Notes: a model not told the origin generated them from the letters alone. A stretch of 63,304 nucleotides of DNA from Novosphingobium sp. 9U (GCF_902506425.1 NZ_LR732493.1:1-63304), one strand, 5' to 3'. Positions 25,213-34,924 are shown, counted from the stretch's first letter. Numbers and translations are program-made.

Positions 25213-26754
25213 CTAGTCGCTGTAAACACCGACATGCGCCTTCCGGTCGAAAGGAAGCAGCAAGGGGGCTACGGTGCGGGCGTCCTCTACGGATCGAAGA
25301 AAGGCCGGACGAACTTCGGCAAGGCTCGCTTGCTCGTAGGCGTAACCGAATGAGAGGATCTGTGCGTCGCTCCATTTGGGTCCTATGAATGACAGACCCG
25401 CGGGTAGGCCTTTGAGGGCTCCCATCGGTACGGTCAGGTGCGGGTACCCAGCGACCGCGGCAAGGCTGCCGGCGCCCGAGCCATTGCTCTGGTCGCCGTT
25501 TACCGCATCGATCATCCAAGCCGGCGGTCCGGTCGGAGCTACGAGGGTGACAACGTTGTTCTTGGCCAGCATGGCATCGATGCCCTCCGCTCCGGCAAGG
25601 CGCAAGGAAAGAGCGCGCGCGGCCAGATAGTCAGGGTCCTCGAGCCCTTTGCTGGCCTCGGCCTGTTTGAATACTTCCTGTCCGAATAGCGCGAGCTCGC
25701 GCGGGTCGGCGGCGTTGAAGGCAATCAGGTCCGCGAGCGTGCGCGTCGTCACAGTTGGCGGCGTGGTTGCGAGATAAGCGTTGAGGTCCGCCTTGAATTC
25801 GCTGAGGAGCACGGTGAACTCGGCTTCACCCAGTTTGTCGCGACCTTCCGGTTCGGTGATGTCGACGAGGATCGCCCCCTTCGCGCGGAGCACTGCAAGC
25901 GCACGCTCGAACAGGGCGTCAACCGCCGGCGACCAGCCCGCCTTCAATCGCAGCACTCCGATCCGCGTTCCCATCAAGGCATCCGTCCGCAGGGCAGCGG
26001 CGTAATCGGTGCGCCTGCGATCGGCTTCGCGGGTGGCCGTGTCCGCTTGATCCGAGCCGGCAATTGCCGTGAGCACGCGGGCGGCGGTGCTGACGTCCTT
26101 GGCAATCGGCCCAGCAGTGTCTTGACTGTGGCTGATCGGAACGATCCGGGATCGACTAACAAGGCCGAGAGTGGGCTTAAAACCAACAACCCCGTTGATA
26201 GCGGCAGGACACGTTATGGAGCCATCCGTTTCAGTGCCGATGGCCGCGTCAACCATGCCGGCTGCGACCGCTACGGCGCTGCCTGACGACGATCCGCACG
26301 GCGTGCGGTTCAGCGCGTGTGGGTTGCGCGTCTGCCCGCCGACCGCGCTCCAGCCGGACATCGAGTGGCTTGAGCGCATGTTGGCCCACTCTGAGAGGTT
26401 GGTCTTACCAAGGATGACGGCGCCGGCGTGCCTTAGCCGCTGTACGAGAGGAGCATCTCGACCAGTGACGTTGCCTGCCAACGCAAGGCTTCCCGCCGTT
26501 GTGGGAAGCGGCCCCGCGCTCTCGATGTTATCCTTGAGCAGAATGGGAAGCCCGAACAGCGGGCGATCACGGGCGCCTTGGCCATCCAGGACCCGTGCTT
26601 GCGACTCCGCGGTCGGATCCAGTGCGATGACTGCGTTCAGATCAACGTCCCGCGTCTGGATGCGAGCGATTGCAGCCTCGGTGTTGGCCTGAGCCTGGCG
26701 AACAGCTGTAGGCGTGCTCGCCGCGAGGATCAGGGCTGCAAACGTCAACGGCAT
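25213..26754 (-). CDS. Amidase-signature-family hydrolase, exported
   Basis: This 513-residue protein has a short N-terminal signal-like segment (MPLTFAALILAASTPTAVRQ). The amidase signature follows: catalytic Lys in LPILLKDNIESA, then GGQTRNPHALNRTPCGSSSG and AVAVAAGMVDAAIGTETDGS, which supply the cis-Ser and nucleophile Ser. The Lys-Ser-Ser triad is complete. It hydrolyses an amide bond of unknown substrate, probably in the periplasm. The closing region (GYPHLTVPMGALKGLPAGLS) is typical. It stands alone. Confidence 0.87.
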   Translation of the reverse strand: MPLTFAALILAASTPTAVRQAQANTEAAIARIQTRDVDLNAVIALDPTAESQARVLDGQGARDRPLFGLPILLKDNIESAGPLPTTAGSLALAGNVTGRDAPLVQRLRHAGAVILGKTNLSEWANMRSSHSMSGWSAVGGQTRNPHALNRTPCGSSSGSAVAVAAGMVDAAIGTETDGSITCPAAINGVVGFKPTLGLVSRSRIVPISHSQDTAGPIAKDVSTAARVLTAIAGSDQADTATREADRRRTDYAAALRTDALMGTRIGVLRLKAGWSPAVDALFERALAVLRAKGAILVDITEPEGRDKLGEAEFTVLLSEFKADLNAYLATTPPTVTTRTLADLIAFNAADPRELALFGQEVFKQAEASKGLEDPDYLAARALSLRLAGAEGIDAMLAKNNVVTLVAPTGPPAWMIDAVNGDQSNGSGAGSLAAVAGYPHLTVPMGALKGLPAGLSFIGPKWSDAQILSFGYAYEQASLAEVRPAFLRSVEDARTVAPLLLPFDRKAHVGVYSD

Positions 26755-27125
26755 AGCTTGTCCTTACTTGCTGCTCCCAGGATACTGCAAAAATTGGCTC
26801 AGAGTGACAATCTTTGCCCGGTGGCTACGCACATCGAAGTTACCCACCTTAGGGGCTTTCAACGGTGATGGGGCGCTTCTCACAAACTGCCACTTGCCCA
26901 TCTTAGACAAGCGGCCGCCTTAGCGAGCTCCACGATGTCAGCTTTGGTCCGCCAAGTCCGTTGCATGTTGCAGCAAAACGACCTACATCGCCTCCACCGG
27001 GGATCAACTGATCGTAGGCATCCTCGGCTGAGAGACCGTTGCGCTCCCGCTTACACGTGGGTGCGCGCTATGGACCTCAACCACTACTCTGAATGCGGCG
27101 AGCGCCTCACTGCAGCACAAAGGCG
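26755..27125. other. Intergenic stretch without a recognised gene
   Basis: Nothing is recognised between the amidase start and the small gene at 27126, which are divergent, so promoters for both should be here. Confidence 0.4.
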
Positions 27126-27365
27126 GTGAGTCGCGCTAACAATCTTCAGCTGTCGGAAGCCGAGGTGAAGGCACACTGCGTCCGGAGCGGCATCTCGATC
27201 AGCGCTCTTGAACCTCTACAGTCTGGCGGAACCCATCTGGTCTGCACGACCGGCAGTGGTGCGGACCAGATACGAGAAAGGCTAAGAGCTTACGTTATTG
27301 ACGAGGTGGTTAAACGCTTCCCCTTCTACCGCGCTCCGGAAATCGTTGGGGACAATCATGAGTAG
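27126..27365 (+). CDS. Hypothetical protein, 79 residues
   Basis: A GTG start at 27126 follows AAAGG. The protein reads LSEAEVKAHCVRSGISISAL and SGGTHLVCTTGSGADQIRER, soluble and mixed alpha/beta. It overlaps the next gene by 8 bases, suggesting coupled translation. Family unknown. Confidence 0.5.
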   Translation: MSRANNLQLSEAEVKAHCVRSGISISALEPLQSGGTHLVCTTGSGADQIRERLRAYVIDEVVKRFPFYRAPEIVGDNHE

Positions 27366-27675
27366 ATATTCCCCTCGCGGTAACCGGCGAATGCCTGCTG
27401 CGGCTAACGATGAAACCACGTTATGTTCCGCGCCCACTTCTTTCGGTAAAACGCCTGCGAAAGATGGGCAACCTACCTTTGAGATCTATCGGACCGATCG
27501 AGTGAGGCTCACTTCAACTCTGTTTGGGGGTGGCGATTGGCACTGGAGCTTCCGTAACCCGGATGGGATGCTCGTCGCCGACTGCGGCGGCTACAAGGAC
27601 CGTGTTGAGTGCGCAGCCGCTGCCGAGGCGCTGCGCCTCCAGGCTTGCCACGCCACCATCGCGTCTCACGAATAA
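27358..27675 (+). CDS. DUF1508 (YegP-like) domain protein
   Basis: The 105-residue frame starts at an ATG inside the end of the previous gene. The C-terminal 60 residues (FEIYRTDRVRLTSTLFGGGD, HWSFRNPDGMLVADCGGYKD) match the beta-beta-beta-alpha repeat of DUF1508/YegP, a small stress-associated fold. One repeat is present; E. coli YegP has two. The N-terminal 45 residues are disordered. Confidence 0.55.
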   Translation: MSRYSPRGNRRMPAAANDETTLCSAPTSFGKTPAKDGQPTFEIYRTDRVRLTSTLFGGGDWHWSFRNPDGMLVADCGGYKDRVECAAAAEALRLQACHATIASHE

Positions 27676-27701
27676 CATCAATTTCGAATTTGGAGGATAC
27701 C

Positions 27702-27827
27702 ATGGCCAAGGGTCAACAGAAGTCAGGCAGAGAAGATCGTAAGCCAAAGAAAGCAGCTGCGTCGAAGCCGAATGCTTCTAAGCCTTCGTTGAAGGGTACG
27801 CCGGCGCCTGTTCCGACGCCGAGTTGA
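27702..27827 (+). CDS. Small basic Lys/Ala/Pro-rich protein
   Basis: This 41-residue protein has a strong GGAGG site before the ATG at 27702. Its sequence (MAKGQQKSGREDRKPKKAAA, then a Pro-rich end) is of a type repeatedly seen in sphingomonad genomes. It is intrinsically disordered and could bind nucleic acid. Function is unknown. Confidence 0.6.
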   Translation: MAKGQQKSGREDRKPKKAAASKPNASKPSLKGTPAPVPTPS

Positions 27828-27909
27828 ATGGCTGTCATCCTCGAGTTTACCATCGGCAGTGCGGCGTCAGGCCAGCTTGATCGGTTTTCCAAGAAGCCGC
27901 GAACCTCTG

Positions 27910-28098
27910 ATGAGTGATGACACCGTTGGCAGAGCATTCGATCTTGCTCGCAGCGGAGGCTGCCATAACCTTGATGATATACGCAGGCAGCTCAAGGCTG
28001 AGGGCTATGCGAGCATTGCAGAGCACTTCAGCGGGCCTACTATCAAGAAGCAGCTGACCGCGGCCATTCGGAAGCGTGCGACACCTGGACAGGCGTGA
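27910..28098 (+). CDS. Small helical protein, paralogue of a remnant at 44095
   Basis: The 62-residue frame (MSDDTVGRAFDLARSGGCHN) contains DDIRRQLKAEGYASIAEHFS, closely matched by KDIRRRLKREGYSAIEENLS in the degraded copy at 44095. This conservation between two loci supports coding. It has no membrane segment and may bind DNA or a protein partner through the DIRR-LK-EGY motif. No named family. Confidence 0.55.
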   Translation: MSDDTVGRAFDLARSGGCHNLDDIRRQLKAEGYASIAEHFSGPTIKKQLTAAIRKRATPGQA

Positions 28099-28354
28099 TT
28101 CGACCGCCGTCGTGGCGACAAGCTCGTCTAGCCTCTTCTGCAATGTTCTGCGGGTACGGCGATCCGCCAATTGGGAACGCCAGCTGCTCTGCGTTTGCTC
28201 TTTGGTCTGCGGGAGCGTACACATGCTTTGCTGACGTCGCACGCGACGGACTCTCGGGCAGCCATGCTCCCTCTTTGTCCCTAACAAGCCTCGCCGAAGC
28301 TGGGGTGTGCCGATCTGGCGCATGCTCATTCCCATGGGACAAAGGATACCCATC

Positions 28355-28561
28355 ATGACCATCGGTACTGTCAAGTTCTTCAATGCCGACAAGGGCTACG
28401 GCTTCATCGCGCCTGAAAACGGTGGCGAAGACTCCTTCGTGCACATCACTGCGGTGCAAGCTGCCGGCATGAACACGCTCAACAAGGATCAGCGTTTGTC
28501 TTATGACGTTGAGACCGACCGTCGGGGCAAGGCTTCTGCCGTAAACCTGCAGTCGGCGTGA
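28355..28561 (+). CDS. cspA: Cold-shock protein (CspA family)
   Basis: This 68-residue single cold-shock domain carries the RNA-binding motifs KGYGFIAPE (RNP1-type) and SFVHITAV (RNP2-type). It acts as an RNA chaperone and transcription antiterminator. The upstream region from 28100 is long and contains no gene, as expected for the structured 5' leader of csp genes. A terminator hairpin follows 10 bases after the stop. Confidence 0.88.
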   Translation: MTIGTVKFFNADKGYGFIAPENGGEDSFVHITAVQAAGMNTLNKDQRLSYDVETDRRGKASAVNLQSA

Positions 28562-28571
28562 TCTCATCCCC

Positions 28572-28597
28572 AAGCGGACGATTTCGGCCGTCCGCTT
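28572..28597 (+). terminator. Terminator of the cold-shock gene
   Basis: AAGCGGACG (28572-28580) pairs with CGTCCGCTT (28589-28597) through an 8-base loop, followed by GTTCG. It stands ten bases after the csp stop codon. Confidence 0.6.
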
Positions 28598-28643
28598 GTT
28601 CGATCATCGGTAGTGCGAGCTGCCGCCCACCAGGAGCAGCTTG

Positions 28644-28853
28644 ATGTCAGATGCCAGTACACGCCCTTTCCTTATCAACAAGGACGAGCACGGAAACTTC
28701 CGCCTCACGGTCAGAACCACGCGCTACAATTCACGCGGCTATCCACTGGTATCGGCCGCTCTCCAAGAGGAGAGCTTCAGCACGGCCAACGCGGCGCGCG
28801 CTTTCGCGAGAGATAACTTCCGGGCTCAACCGGGTGAGTACACGACAAAGTAG
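28644..28853 (+). CDS. Hypothetical protein, 69 residues
   Basis: AGGAG precedes the ATG at 28644 (a TTG one codon earlier is in frame). The protein (RPFLINKDEHGNFRLTVRTT, then FSTANAARAFARDNF) looks like a small beta-rich domain with a helical end. Family unknown. Confidence 0.5.
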   Translation: MSDASTRPFLINKDEHGNFRLTVRTTRYNSRGYPLVSAALQEESFSTANAARAFARDNFRAQPGEYTTK

Positions 28854-28951
28854 CTCACAGAACGGTCGCACATCTTAATGCGATCGCGAGGCGGAACGTA
28901 TGCTTGGACAAAGAACATCGTGCGTGCAGTTGCCGCCGTCGGAGAACCAGG

Positions 28952-29167
28952 ATGACTGTTGAGGAATTCGTGCGCCACCTTCGAGAAGCGGGCGCAGAGG
29001 AAGTCGACTTGGCTCTGAGCGGGGCCAAAGTAAAGCTTCCGCTCACAGCGCCTCACGAGGCTCTCGAGTTCTTCAATTGCATGCTCGACGTTCTCACCGG
29101 CGTAAGAGCTGCAGAGGACGACGCTGAACAAGAAAGGATCAGACCGGGGTTCGGCAGCACGCACTGA
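28952..29167 (+). CDS. Hypothetical protein, 71 residues
   Basis: The ATG at 28952 is chosen after GGAGAACCAGG. MTVEEFVRHLREAGAEEVDL is an acidic helical start, followed by ALSGAKVKLPLTAPHEALEF. Soluble, family not recognised. Confidence 0.5.
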   Translation: MTVEEFVRHLREAGAEEVDLALSGAKVKLPLTAPHEALEFFNCMLDVLTGVRAAEDDAEQERIRPGFGSTH

Positions 29168-29321
29168 CGATGTCCGGCAGCTGGCGCACCTACCCCAGCT
29201 CGTACGCCTGTTCGCCACCTGCCGCGGCAGATTGGCAACAGCGGAGATTGGGCGCGGCTAAAAGGCTCGACGCCAAGGAGAGGCTGTTGCAAGTGACTGC
29301 CTCCTTGGCTTAACCGGTCTC

Positions 29322-29582
29322 ATGAACATGACTTCAATCGAACGTGCCGCGCGGGCGTTCGCCACCAGTGCCAGCGGCGTTGATGAATGGGACGCACTTG
29401 ATCTCGCTACACAAGAGCGGCTCAAAAATGCGGTCATCTCCGCACTAAGCGCAATTCGTGAGCCAACATCGCCTGCACTCCGCGCCGGCGCGAGAGCAGC
29501 TAGGCGCCCACATAGAAGCGGCGCAGTTCAAGCTGCCGCTACCTGGCATGCTATGATCGATGCGACGCGAGAGGATCGCTGA
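29322..29582 (+). CDS. Small conserved helical protein
   Basis: The 86-residue protein has IERAARAFATSASGVDEWDA, a middle SALSAIREPTSPALRAG, and a final ATWHAMIDA. This IREP...ATW-MIDA pattern recurs in plasmid and phage-type small proteins of sphingomonads. No known activity. ATG at 29328 is an alternative start. Confidence 0.5.
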   Translation: MNMTSIERAARAFATSASGVDEWDALDLATQERLKNAVISALSAIREPTSPALRAGARAARRPHRSGAVQAAATWHAMIDATREDR

Positions 29583-29735
29583 TGCAACCCGATTAGGGAA
29601 TGGGTGCGAGGCTGCAGGCGATGGGAGAGCGACCGCGTTGAGATTGCCGGTCGATCGCCAGTTGGTAGCAAGCCGCACAACGGCTACCTTTGGCTTAAGC
29701 GACGAGCGCTTTGGTTGCGGGGGGCAAAGCAGGCG

Positions 29736-30299
29736 ATGGACGAGATCACTGCAAGTGTCCGGCGCGAGCGCCTGGTGGCGGCTTTGGCGCGCGTGGCTCA
29801 AGGTGAGCAGTCCGGGCTGCAGGAAATCTATCGTGCGACATCCGCGAAGCTTTTTGGCGTGTGCCTGCGTATCTGTCAGGATCGCGAAGGTGCCGAGGAC
29901 GTGTTGCAACAGGTCTACATCAAGGTTTGGGACAGAGCCGGGCGCTTCGAAGCAGCTCGGGGGAGCCCGATCACCTGGCTTTGCGCAATCGCGCGGAACA
30001 CTGCGCTCGACTGGCGCCGTGCAAATCACATACAACTCCTGCCGGAGAGCGCGGCAGAGGCCGTCGCTGACGGAGCGCCGCTGGCATGGGAGGCCATCGC
30101 CTTCGCACAGGAAAGCGCGCGTATCGTCGCCTGCCTCGATGCGTTGGACGAGCGGCCTCGCCGAGCGATACACGCCGCGTTCTTCGACGGGCTCACCTAC
30201 CTGCAGCTATCCCAGGCTATGGAGGTGCCACTGGGTACTCTGAAGAGCTGGGTGCGCCGGGGCCTGCTCCAGCTCAAGGGATGCCTCGGCCATGACTGA
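29736..30299 (+). CDS. ECF-family sigma factor
   Basis: The 187-residue protein has sigma region 2 (EIYRATSAKLFGVCLRICQD, then REGAEDVLQQVYIKVWDR) and region 4 (FFDGLTYLQLSQAMEVPLGT, a helix-turn-helix). It is of the SigK/RpoE-like ECF type. Its stop overlaps the start of the anti-sigma gene by 8 bases, and a fasciclin gene follows; this sigma / RskA / fasciclin order is a recurring module. It likely responds to an envelope or redox signal. Confidence 0.85.
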   Translation: MDEITASVRRERLVAALARVAQGEQSGLQEIYRATSAKLFGVCLRICQDREGAEDVLQQVYIKVWDRAGRFEAARGSPITWLCAIARNTALDWRRANHIQLLPESAAEAVADGAPLAWEAIAFAQESARIVACLDALDERPRRAIHAAFFDGLTYLQLSQAMEVPLGTLKSWVRRGLLQLKGCLGHD

Positions 30300-30990
30300 C
30301 ATCTTACCGCCGGAACTCGAAACCCTGGCTGGAGAATTGGCGCTCGGCCTCCTTGAAGGCGAGGATCGCGCCGAGGCAATGCGGCGCTGCCTGTCCGATC
30401 GTACTTTCGCTGCCGCCGTCGCTCAGTGGCGCGAGCGGCTCGAACCGCTGCACGAAGCATTCGAGGAGAGCCCTGCCACCGATCTGTGGCCGGCCATCGA
30501 AGGCCGATTGTCGAAGTCCGGCGATCATCGCCTGCGCCGCCTCGTCAAGCGATGGCGCGCGGGAGCCATCGCCAGCGGATTGCTCGCGGCTTCGCTCGCA
30601 GCGTTCATCGTGCTTCGTCCCTTCCCGACACCCGTACAGGACGCGCCCCCAGACGGACAGGCCGCTGTCGCGCAACTCGGCGGCGAGGCTGCCGCGGCGC
30701 TGCTTGCCGCGAACTACGATCCGGCCAGCGGGGTGCTGCGTATTCGTGCGGTGCGCATGCCGGTCAGCGCGCTGGCACCGGAATTGTGGGTCATCCCGGC
30801 CGATGGCGTGCCGCGCTCGCTGGGCCTGGTGGCGGCCGGTGGGGTGAGCAAGGTCGCCGTAGCGCCAGAAACGCGCGCATTGCTGCAGGACGGCGCCACT
30901 TTGGCGATCACACTCGAGCCCCGCGAGGGCGCGCCTCACCGCGCTCCGAGCAGCGCGCCGATCGCAGCAGGAAAAATTTCGACAATCTGA
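30292..30990 (+). CDS. Anti-sigma factor, RskA type
   Basis: The 232-residue membrane protein has a cytoplasmic sigma-binding part (residues 1-85: LAGELALGLLEGEDRAEAMR), one membrane helix (about 87-105: AGAIASGLLAASLAAFIVLR) and a periplasmic anti-sigma-K domain (VLRIRAVRMPVSALAPELWV, then IPADGVPRSLG and LAITLEPREGAPH). It overlaps the sigma gene by 8 bases and should sequester that sigma factor until a signal triggers release. Confidence 0.84.
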   Translation: MTDILPPELETLAGELALGLLEGEDRAEAMRRCLSDRTFAAAVAQWRERLEPLHEAFEESPATDLWPAIEGRLSKSGDHRLRRLVKRWRAGAIASGLLAASLAAFIVLRPFPTPVQDAPPDGQAAVAQLGGEAAAALLAANYDPASGVLRIRAVRMPVSALAPELWVIPADGVPRSLGLVAAGGVSKVAVAPETRALLQDGATLAITLEPREGAPHRAPSSAPIAAGKISTI

Positions 30991-31072
30991 GCCTGCGGTG
31001 CATCCGCCGCGTCGACGCTGCCGTAGCTCCTTCCGCACCCCGCGATCCGGGCTGCCGGAGAAGGAAGTTCAG

Positions 31073-31633
31073 ATGTCCAATCTCAAGAATATCGGCATGA
31101 TCGTTGCTAGCGCAGCACTGCTGTCAACCGGCGCATTCGCCGCTACCAAGCCCAATCCGATGGTCGGCGGCGCGGCGATGTATCCGACCAAGACCATCGT
31201 CGAGAACGCCATCAATTCCACGGACCACACGACCCTCGTTGCCGCAGTAAAGGCAGCCGGCCTAGTCGAGACGCTCTCCGGCCCCGGGCCGTTCACGGTC
31301 TTCGCTCCCACCAACGCCGCCTTCGCCAAGCTCCCCGCTGGTACCGTCGACACACTGGTCAAGCCTGAAAACAAGGCCACCCTCACCTCGATCCTGACCT
31401 ACCACGTGGTGGCTGGTAAGATGAGCGCCGCAATGCTGGCCAAAAACGCTGCGGCCCACGGCGGCAAAGCGACGCTGACCACGGTGCAGGGCGAGCCACT
31501 GATCGTCAGCAAGGGCCCCGGCAAGAGCTGGATGCTGACCGACGCAAAGGGCGGAACCGCTAAGATCACTATTGCTGACGTCAATCAATCCAACGGCGTG
31601 ATCCACGTCATCGACAGTGTGTTGATGCCCTAA
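31073..31633 (+). CDS. Exported fasciclin-domain protein
   Basis: The 186-residue protein has a signal peptide (MSNLKNIGMIVASAALLSTG, cleavage near AFA-A) and one fasciclin domain with the H1 motif (PFTVFAPTNAAFAKLP), the YH motif (LTYHVVAG) and the H2 motif (NGVIHVIDSVLMP). Fasciclin proteins act in adhesion or cell-surface interaction. It lies 82 bases after the anti-sigma gene and is a likely target of that sigma factor. AAGGAAG precedes the ATG. Confidence 0.87.
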   Translation: MSNLKNIGMIVASAALLSTGAFAATKPNPMVGGAAMYPTKTIVENAINSTDHTTLVAAVKAAGLVETLSGPGPFTVFAPTNAAFAKLPAGTVDTLVKPENKATLTSILTYHVVAGKMSAAMLAKNAAAHGGKATLTTVQGEPLIVSKGPGKSWMLTDAKGGTAKITIADVNQSNGVIHVIDSVLMP

Positions 31634-31643
31634 ATTGCAGGAT

Positions 31644-31664
31644 GGCGCGCATCCCATGCGCGCC
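31644..31664 (+). terminator. Stem-loop after the fasciclin gene
   Basis: GGCGCGCAT and ATGCGCGCC form a perfect 9-bp stem with a CCC loop, 11 bases after the fasciclin stop codon. There is no T run, so termination may be weak or Rho-assisted. Confidence 0.5.
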
Positions 31665-32080
31665 GACATGTCCGGCGGCAGCTTCTCCCCCTCTCTTGCT
31701 GTCGCCGGCATGTCACTGACGCATCGTGCGGATCAGCATTCCTTGGCGACCGCGCTAACAAGTGACAACAGGCACCCAAGCACCACCGCTTCGGTGACCT
31801 ATGTGGGCATTCAGAGCGGCCTGCCCCCTCTCCTACTTCTGCCACCCGTATTCTAATAGCGGCCTTTGCAAGCGTAGTTTGGAGATGTCGTTGCCAGGAG
31901 CATGGTCATCTTTGCGGTCGGCATGTGCCGCCGCATGATGGAGCTTCGCGGGCGATCCTTCCAAGGATCATGACGCACTGAGGAGCTCAATACCCTATGC
32001 AAACAAGCGGCGCGGAATAGATCAGCCAACGTCCCGGCAGGCCGTCCCGTGGCGCCTTGCGACGCTGACGAGCTGGGTAG
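31665..32080. other. Intergenic stretch without a recognised gene
   Basis: Nothing is recognised before the IS110 remnant. Confidence 0.4.
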
Positions 32081-32345
32081 TCAGGCGGCTGCCGATTTCT
32101 CCTTGAAGGGTTCGCCGGTGACCAAGATGCTGTGCATGATTACAGCTAGCTTGCGGGCGACGGCGACCGCAGCACGCTTGAAGCCTAAGCGCTCTCTCAG
32201 CTGCAGCCCCCACCTGCGTAGGTCGCGCTGTGATTTGGTGCGAGTGAGCAGCACTGTCGCCGCTTCGTAGAGCAGCCCGCGCAGGTGGCTGTCACCGCGT
32301 CTTGAGATGTGACCGTCGTAGTCCATCTCGCCCCCCGCGCCGCGA
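32081..32345 (-). pseudogene. IS110-family transposase, C-terminal remnant
   Basis: The reverse strand reads GEMDYDGHISRRGDSHLRGL followed by LYEAATVLLTRTKS and GFKRAAVAVARKLAVIMHSI. This is the C-terminal part of IS110/IS1111 transposases (PF02371 region with the conserved helix RGD--LR--L-EAA). The N-terminal DEDD catalytic domain is absent; the left side ends against the promoter of the phosphatase gene. No flanking element ends are seen. Confidence 0.75.
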
Positions 32346-32383
32346 CGTTGCATCCTTTTGCCCCCTGGTATCGTAATACAACT

Positions 32384-33754
32384 ATGCAACTGCCATCTTT
32401 CTTCCGCCCCCACGATCCAGCTCGCGTCCCGGTTGGCGAGAGAGTTTATGCGATCGGGGATGTCCATGGAGAACTGACTCTCCTAACCGAGCTGCTTCAT
32501 GCCATCTACGCAGACGCGAAGTCGCATATCCCGAAGGCGTTGCGTGTGAAATTCGTGTTCCTTGGCGATCTGATTGATCGAGGACCCCGCAGTGCTGAGC
32601 TAATTCGCGGTCTCGCTAGCGAAAAGGTCGAAGGACTGATCGTGCTTCGAGGCAACCACGAAGCAGCGCTTGTCGATGCATATCATGGGAATGAAAGAGC
32701 AGCAGAGTTTTGGATGACCTTTGGCGGCTCGGCAACTTTGAGGTCTTTCGGCGTTCCGCCTGGAATCATTGACGAAGGTCCTACTGCAGCTGTGATCGAG
32801 GCGATGCGAACGACGATCGAGCCGACCTTGATTTCATGGATTGAAGCGCTGCCGACATCATGGGAGATGGGCGATTATTACTTCGTCCACGCCGGCATCA
32901 AACCAGGCGTGCCGCTGATTGCCCAAGAAGCAGTCGATCAGCTATGGATCCGTGAAGACTTTCTAAAAAGCCGACGTCGTCATGGTAAGATCGTAGTACA
33001 TGGCCACTCGGTAGAGTCGCAGGAAGTCCAGATATCTCGCAATCGGATTAGCCTTGATACAGGTGGCCATGAACACGGCGTCCTCTCGGCGATCGGCCTG
33101 CAGGATGACGAACAGTGGATTATCCAGGTCAGACGGTTCGATGAAAGAGATCCCTCAGACGTCGCTTCTGTTACCGCCGACCATCAACCCACCTTTGGCG
33201 ATATCCGAGTATTGCTTGCCGCCATATTGGAGCAGGAACACAGCTCAAGAGCCACGCCTGCAATCGAGCCAGTTTCCTTAATCGCCCCCGATCAGGCGAA
33301 CAATCTTCAGGGGTTTGCGCCCGGCATCGTGTCCGTGCGGCGGGCATTAGCCGGTGTTACTGCTGCCGCGGTTCTAGGTGCCTCCACGCTGTTTCTAACA
33401 TTGCCCGAACAGAAGTCGACGCCGCCTGCGAACGAAACAAAGACCTTGGCGTCGAGAGCGCCAACGGCTGTTCGTCCGGTGCACTTACACGCTGGTATTC
33501 CTCCGGTTCTCGTGACACCCCAAGTTAAGCCGAAAGGCGAGTTTCAGCGGAGTATCGACCCAGCCCCGATCGGCGCCACAACTTCAACTCCGTTCGCTGC
33601 TCCTGCCGCAAAGATTGTCGATCCGTACGCCGGTCGAGTTGCGAAACCTCTCAAGGGCGAAGCGTTGGTAGCAGCCCTCACCGCTGACCGCATTGCGACG
33701 CAGGAACTCAATCGGAAACAATTAGAGATCATAACAGGCGCTGCTCCCAGGTAA
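32384..33754 (+). CDS. PPP-family metallophosphoesterase, membrane-tethered
   Basis: The 456-residue protein has a complete PPP phosphatase domain in the first 260 residues: GDVHGE, GDLIDRGPRS, GNHEA, a later HAGI and HGHSVESQ. These are the metal and phosphate ligands of bacterial PrpA/Ser-Thr phosphatases. About residues 305-350 follow a linker and hold a predicted membrane helix (GVTAAAVLGASTLFLTLP). After it is a Pro/Thr-rich tail. This places the phosphatase in the cytoplasm with an extracytoplasmic tail. ATG 32384 is chosen from domain position; an upstream frame exists to 32309. Confidence 0.82.
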   Translation: MQLPSFFRPHDPARVPVGERVYAIGDVHGELTLLTELLHAIYADAKSHIPKALRVKFVFLGDLIDRGPRSAELIRGLASEKVEGLIVLRGNHEAALVDAYHGNERAAEFWMTFGGSATLRSFGVPPGIIDEGPTAAVIEAMRTTIEPTLISWIEALPTSWEMGDYYFVHAGIKPGVPLIAQEAVDQLWIREDFLKSRRRHGKIVVHGHSVESQEVQISRNRISLDTGGHEHGVLSAIGLQDDEQWIIQVRRFDERDPSDVASVTADHQPTFGDIRVLLAAILEQEHSSRATPAIEPVSLIAPDQANNLQGFAPGIVSVRRALAGVTAAAVLGASTLFLTLPEQKSTPPANETKTLASRAPTAVRPVHLHAGIPPVLVTPQVKPKGEFQRSIDPAPIGATTSTPFAAPAAKIVDPYAGRVAKPLKGEALVAALTADRIATQELNRKQLEIITGAAPR

Positions 33755-34924
33755 CCGCTCGTGGGGCGTTGTTTTTGAGGACCGTCCGAAGCGGCTTAAT
33801 ACGATTGAGCACCTCAATGTATGCCCGACCTGCTCGCTAGCGTGCTCTTCGAATTTCACCGAGACACGCCGGCGCTGCTGCCGCGCTGATCGTCTTGGCA
33901 ATAGCTCTCGAGGCGCCACGTTGGTCAGTCTACGTAGCCTGATTGAGTGATCGTCCAGTCGGCCTGAGCTAAGCGCAGCTCTGAGAAGTTGCGGATCACC
34001 TTGCCTTGTGGCCGCGTCTTCTGATTGCACAAGTCGCCTGTGCTCGGGGGCCTGCTCGACTAAAGCCGCGGATGAGCGATCCATAACCCTCGTTGTGGGC
34101 GCTGCTCTACTTCGAGAGGCGCTCGCGCAGGAGTGGCCATCGCCCGGGCTGTCGATGTTTGAACGCGAAGAGTTCTTTGCGCCAGCAATACGGGTAGTTT
34201 GCGCGCTCCTGCGACCTGCTCGCTATGAGGTCCCATGCCGGTCCGCTGTATCTGATTGGCAGGGCCAACAGCCATTGTTTAAGTATGCGTGCGCCGTGTG
34301 GTTGGAGAACGCTTGTCGATCCACCCCCGCGGTTCTCCGGCACCCGCGAGGATATCAGCGAAACCGTCTTGCTAGGGCAGCCGCTGGGTACGTCACCGTA
34401 CGGAAAATGATACTGGTAGCGTTGCTGGGAGAAGCGCTAAAGGTCTAACCAGATTAGCACCGGCATGCAAAGCTCATAAGAGTTGGTCCGGTGACAAGAG
34501 GATGCAAACGGGGGGAGTTTGCCACGCCTGACCGAGGCGGTTGAGAGCAAGATGGCTGTGAAGCGATCTTCGCACCGGCAGCCTCGGTCAGACTATCACA
34601 ATTCAGCACACCACATCCCCCGCACGCCTGCTTCGCGCGACATCCTCGCCGAGTTCTGGGGGCCCACGACAGCGTGCAGGTGTCCGCCATTGCTTATGCG
34701 CAACGCCGCACAAACTCTGCTCTGCAGAGCTCGCAGCGGATTAGAGGGCCTGGCTGATCAAGCAACATGAGCTTAAACCAGCACACGCCCGTTGAGGACG
34801 CGAGCGGAAGGGTTCAGAGTTCCTGCATGTCCTCATCGTCTACGAGCGAGAGGTCCAAATCTCGCCGCCTTCCTGATTTCAGATGAACATACTGTGCGCA
34901 ACGGATGCCACCGCTACGATCAGG
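33755..34924. other. 1.2 kb without a recognisable gene
   Basis: Several open frames exist on both strands, but none has a family motif or a good ribosome site, and they overlap each other on opposite strands. The stretch looks like degraded DNA. Confidence 0.4.

Noticed and set aside
33722..34448. Open frames of 110-146 codons on both strands
   Set aside because: They overlap each other, have no ribosome site and no protein texture.
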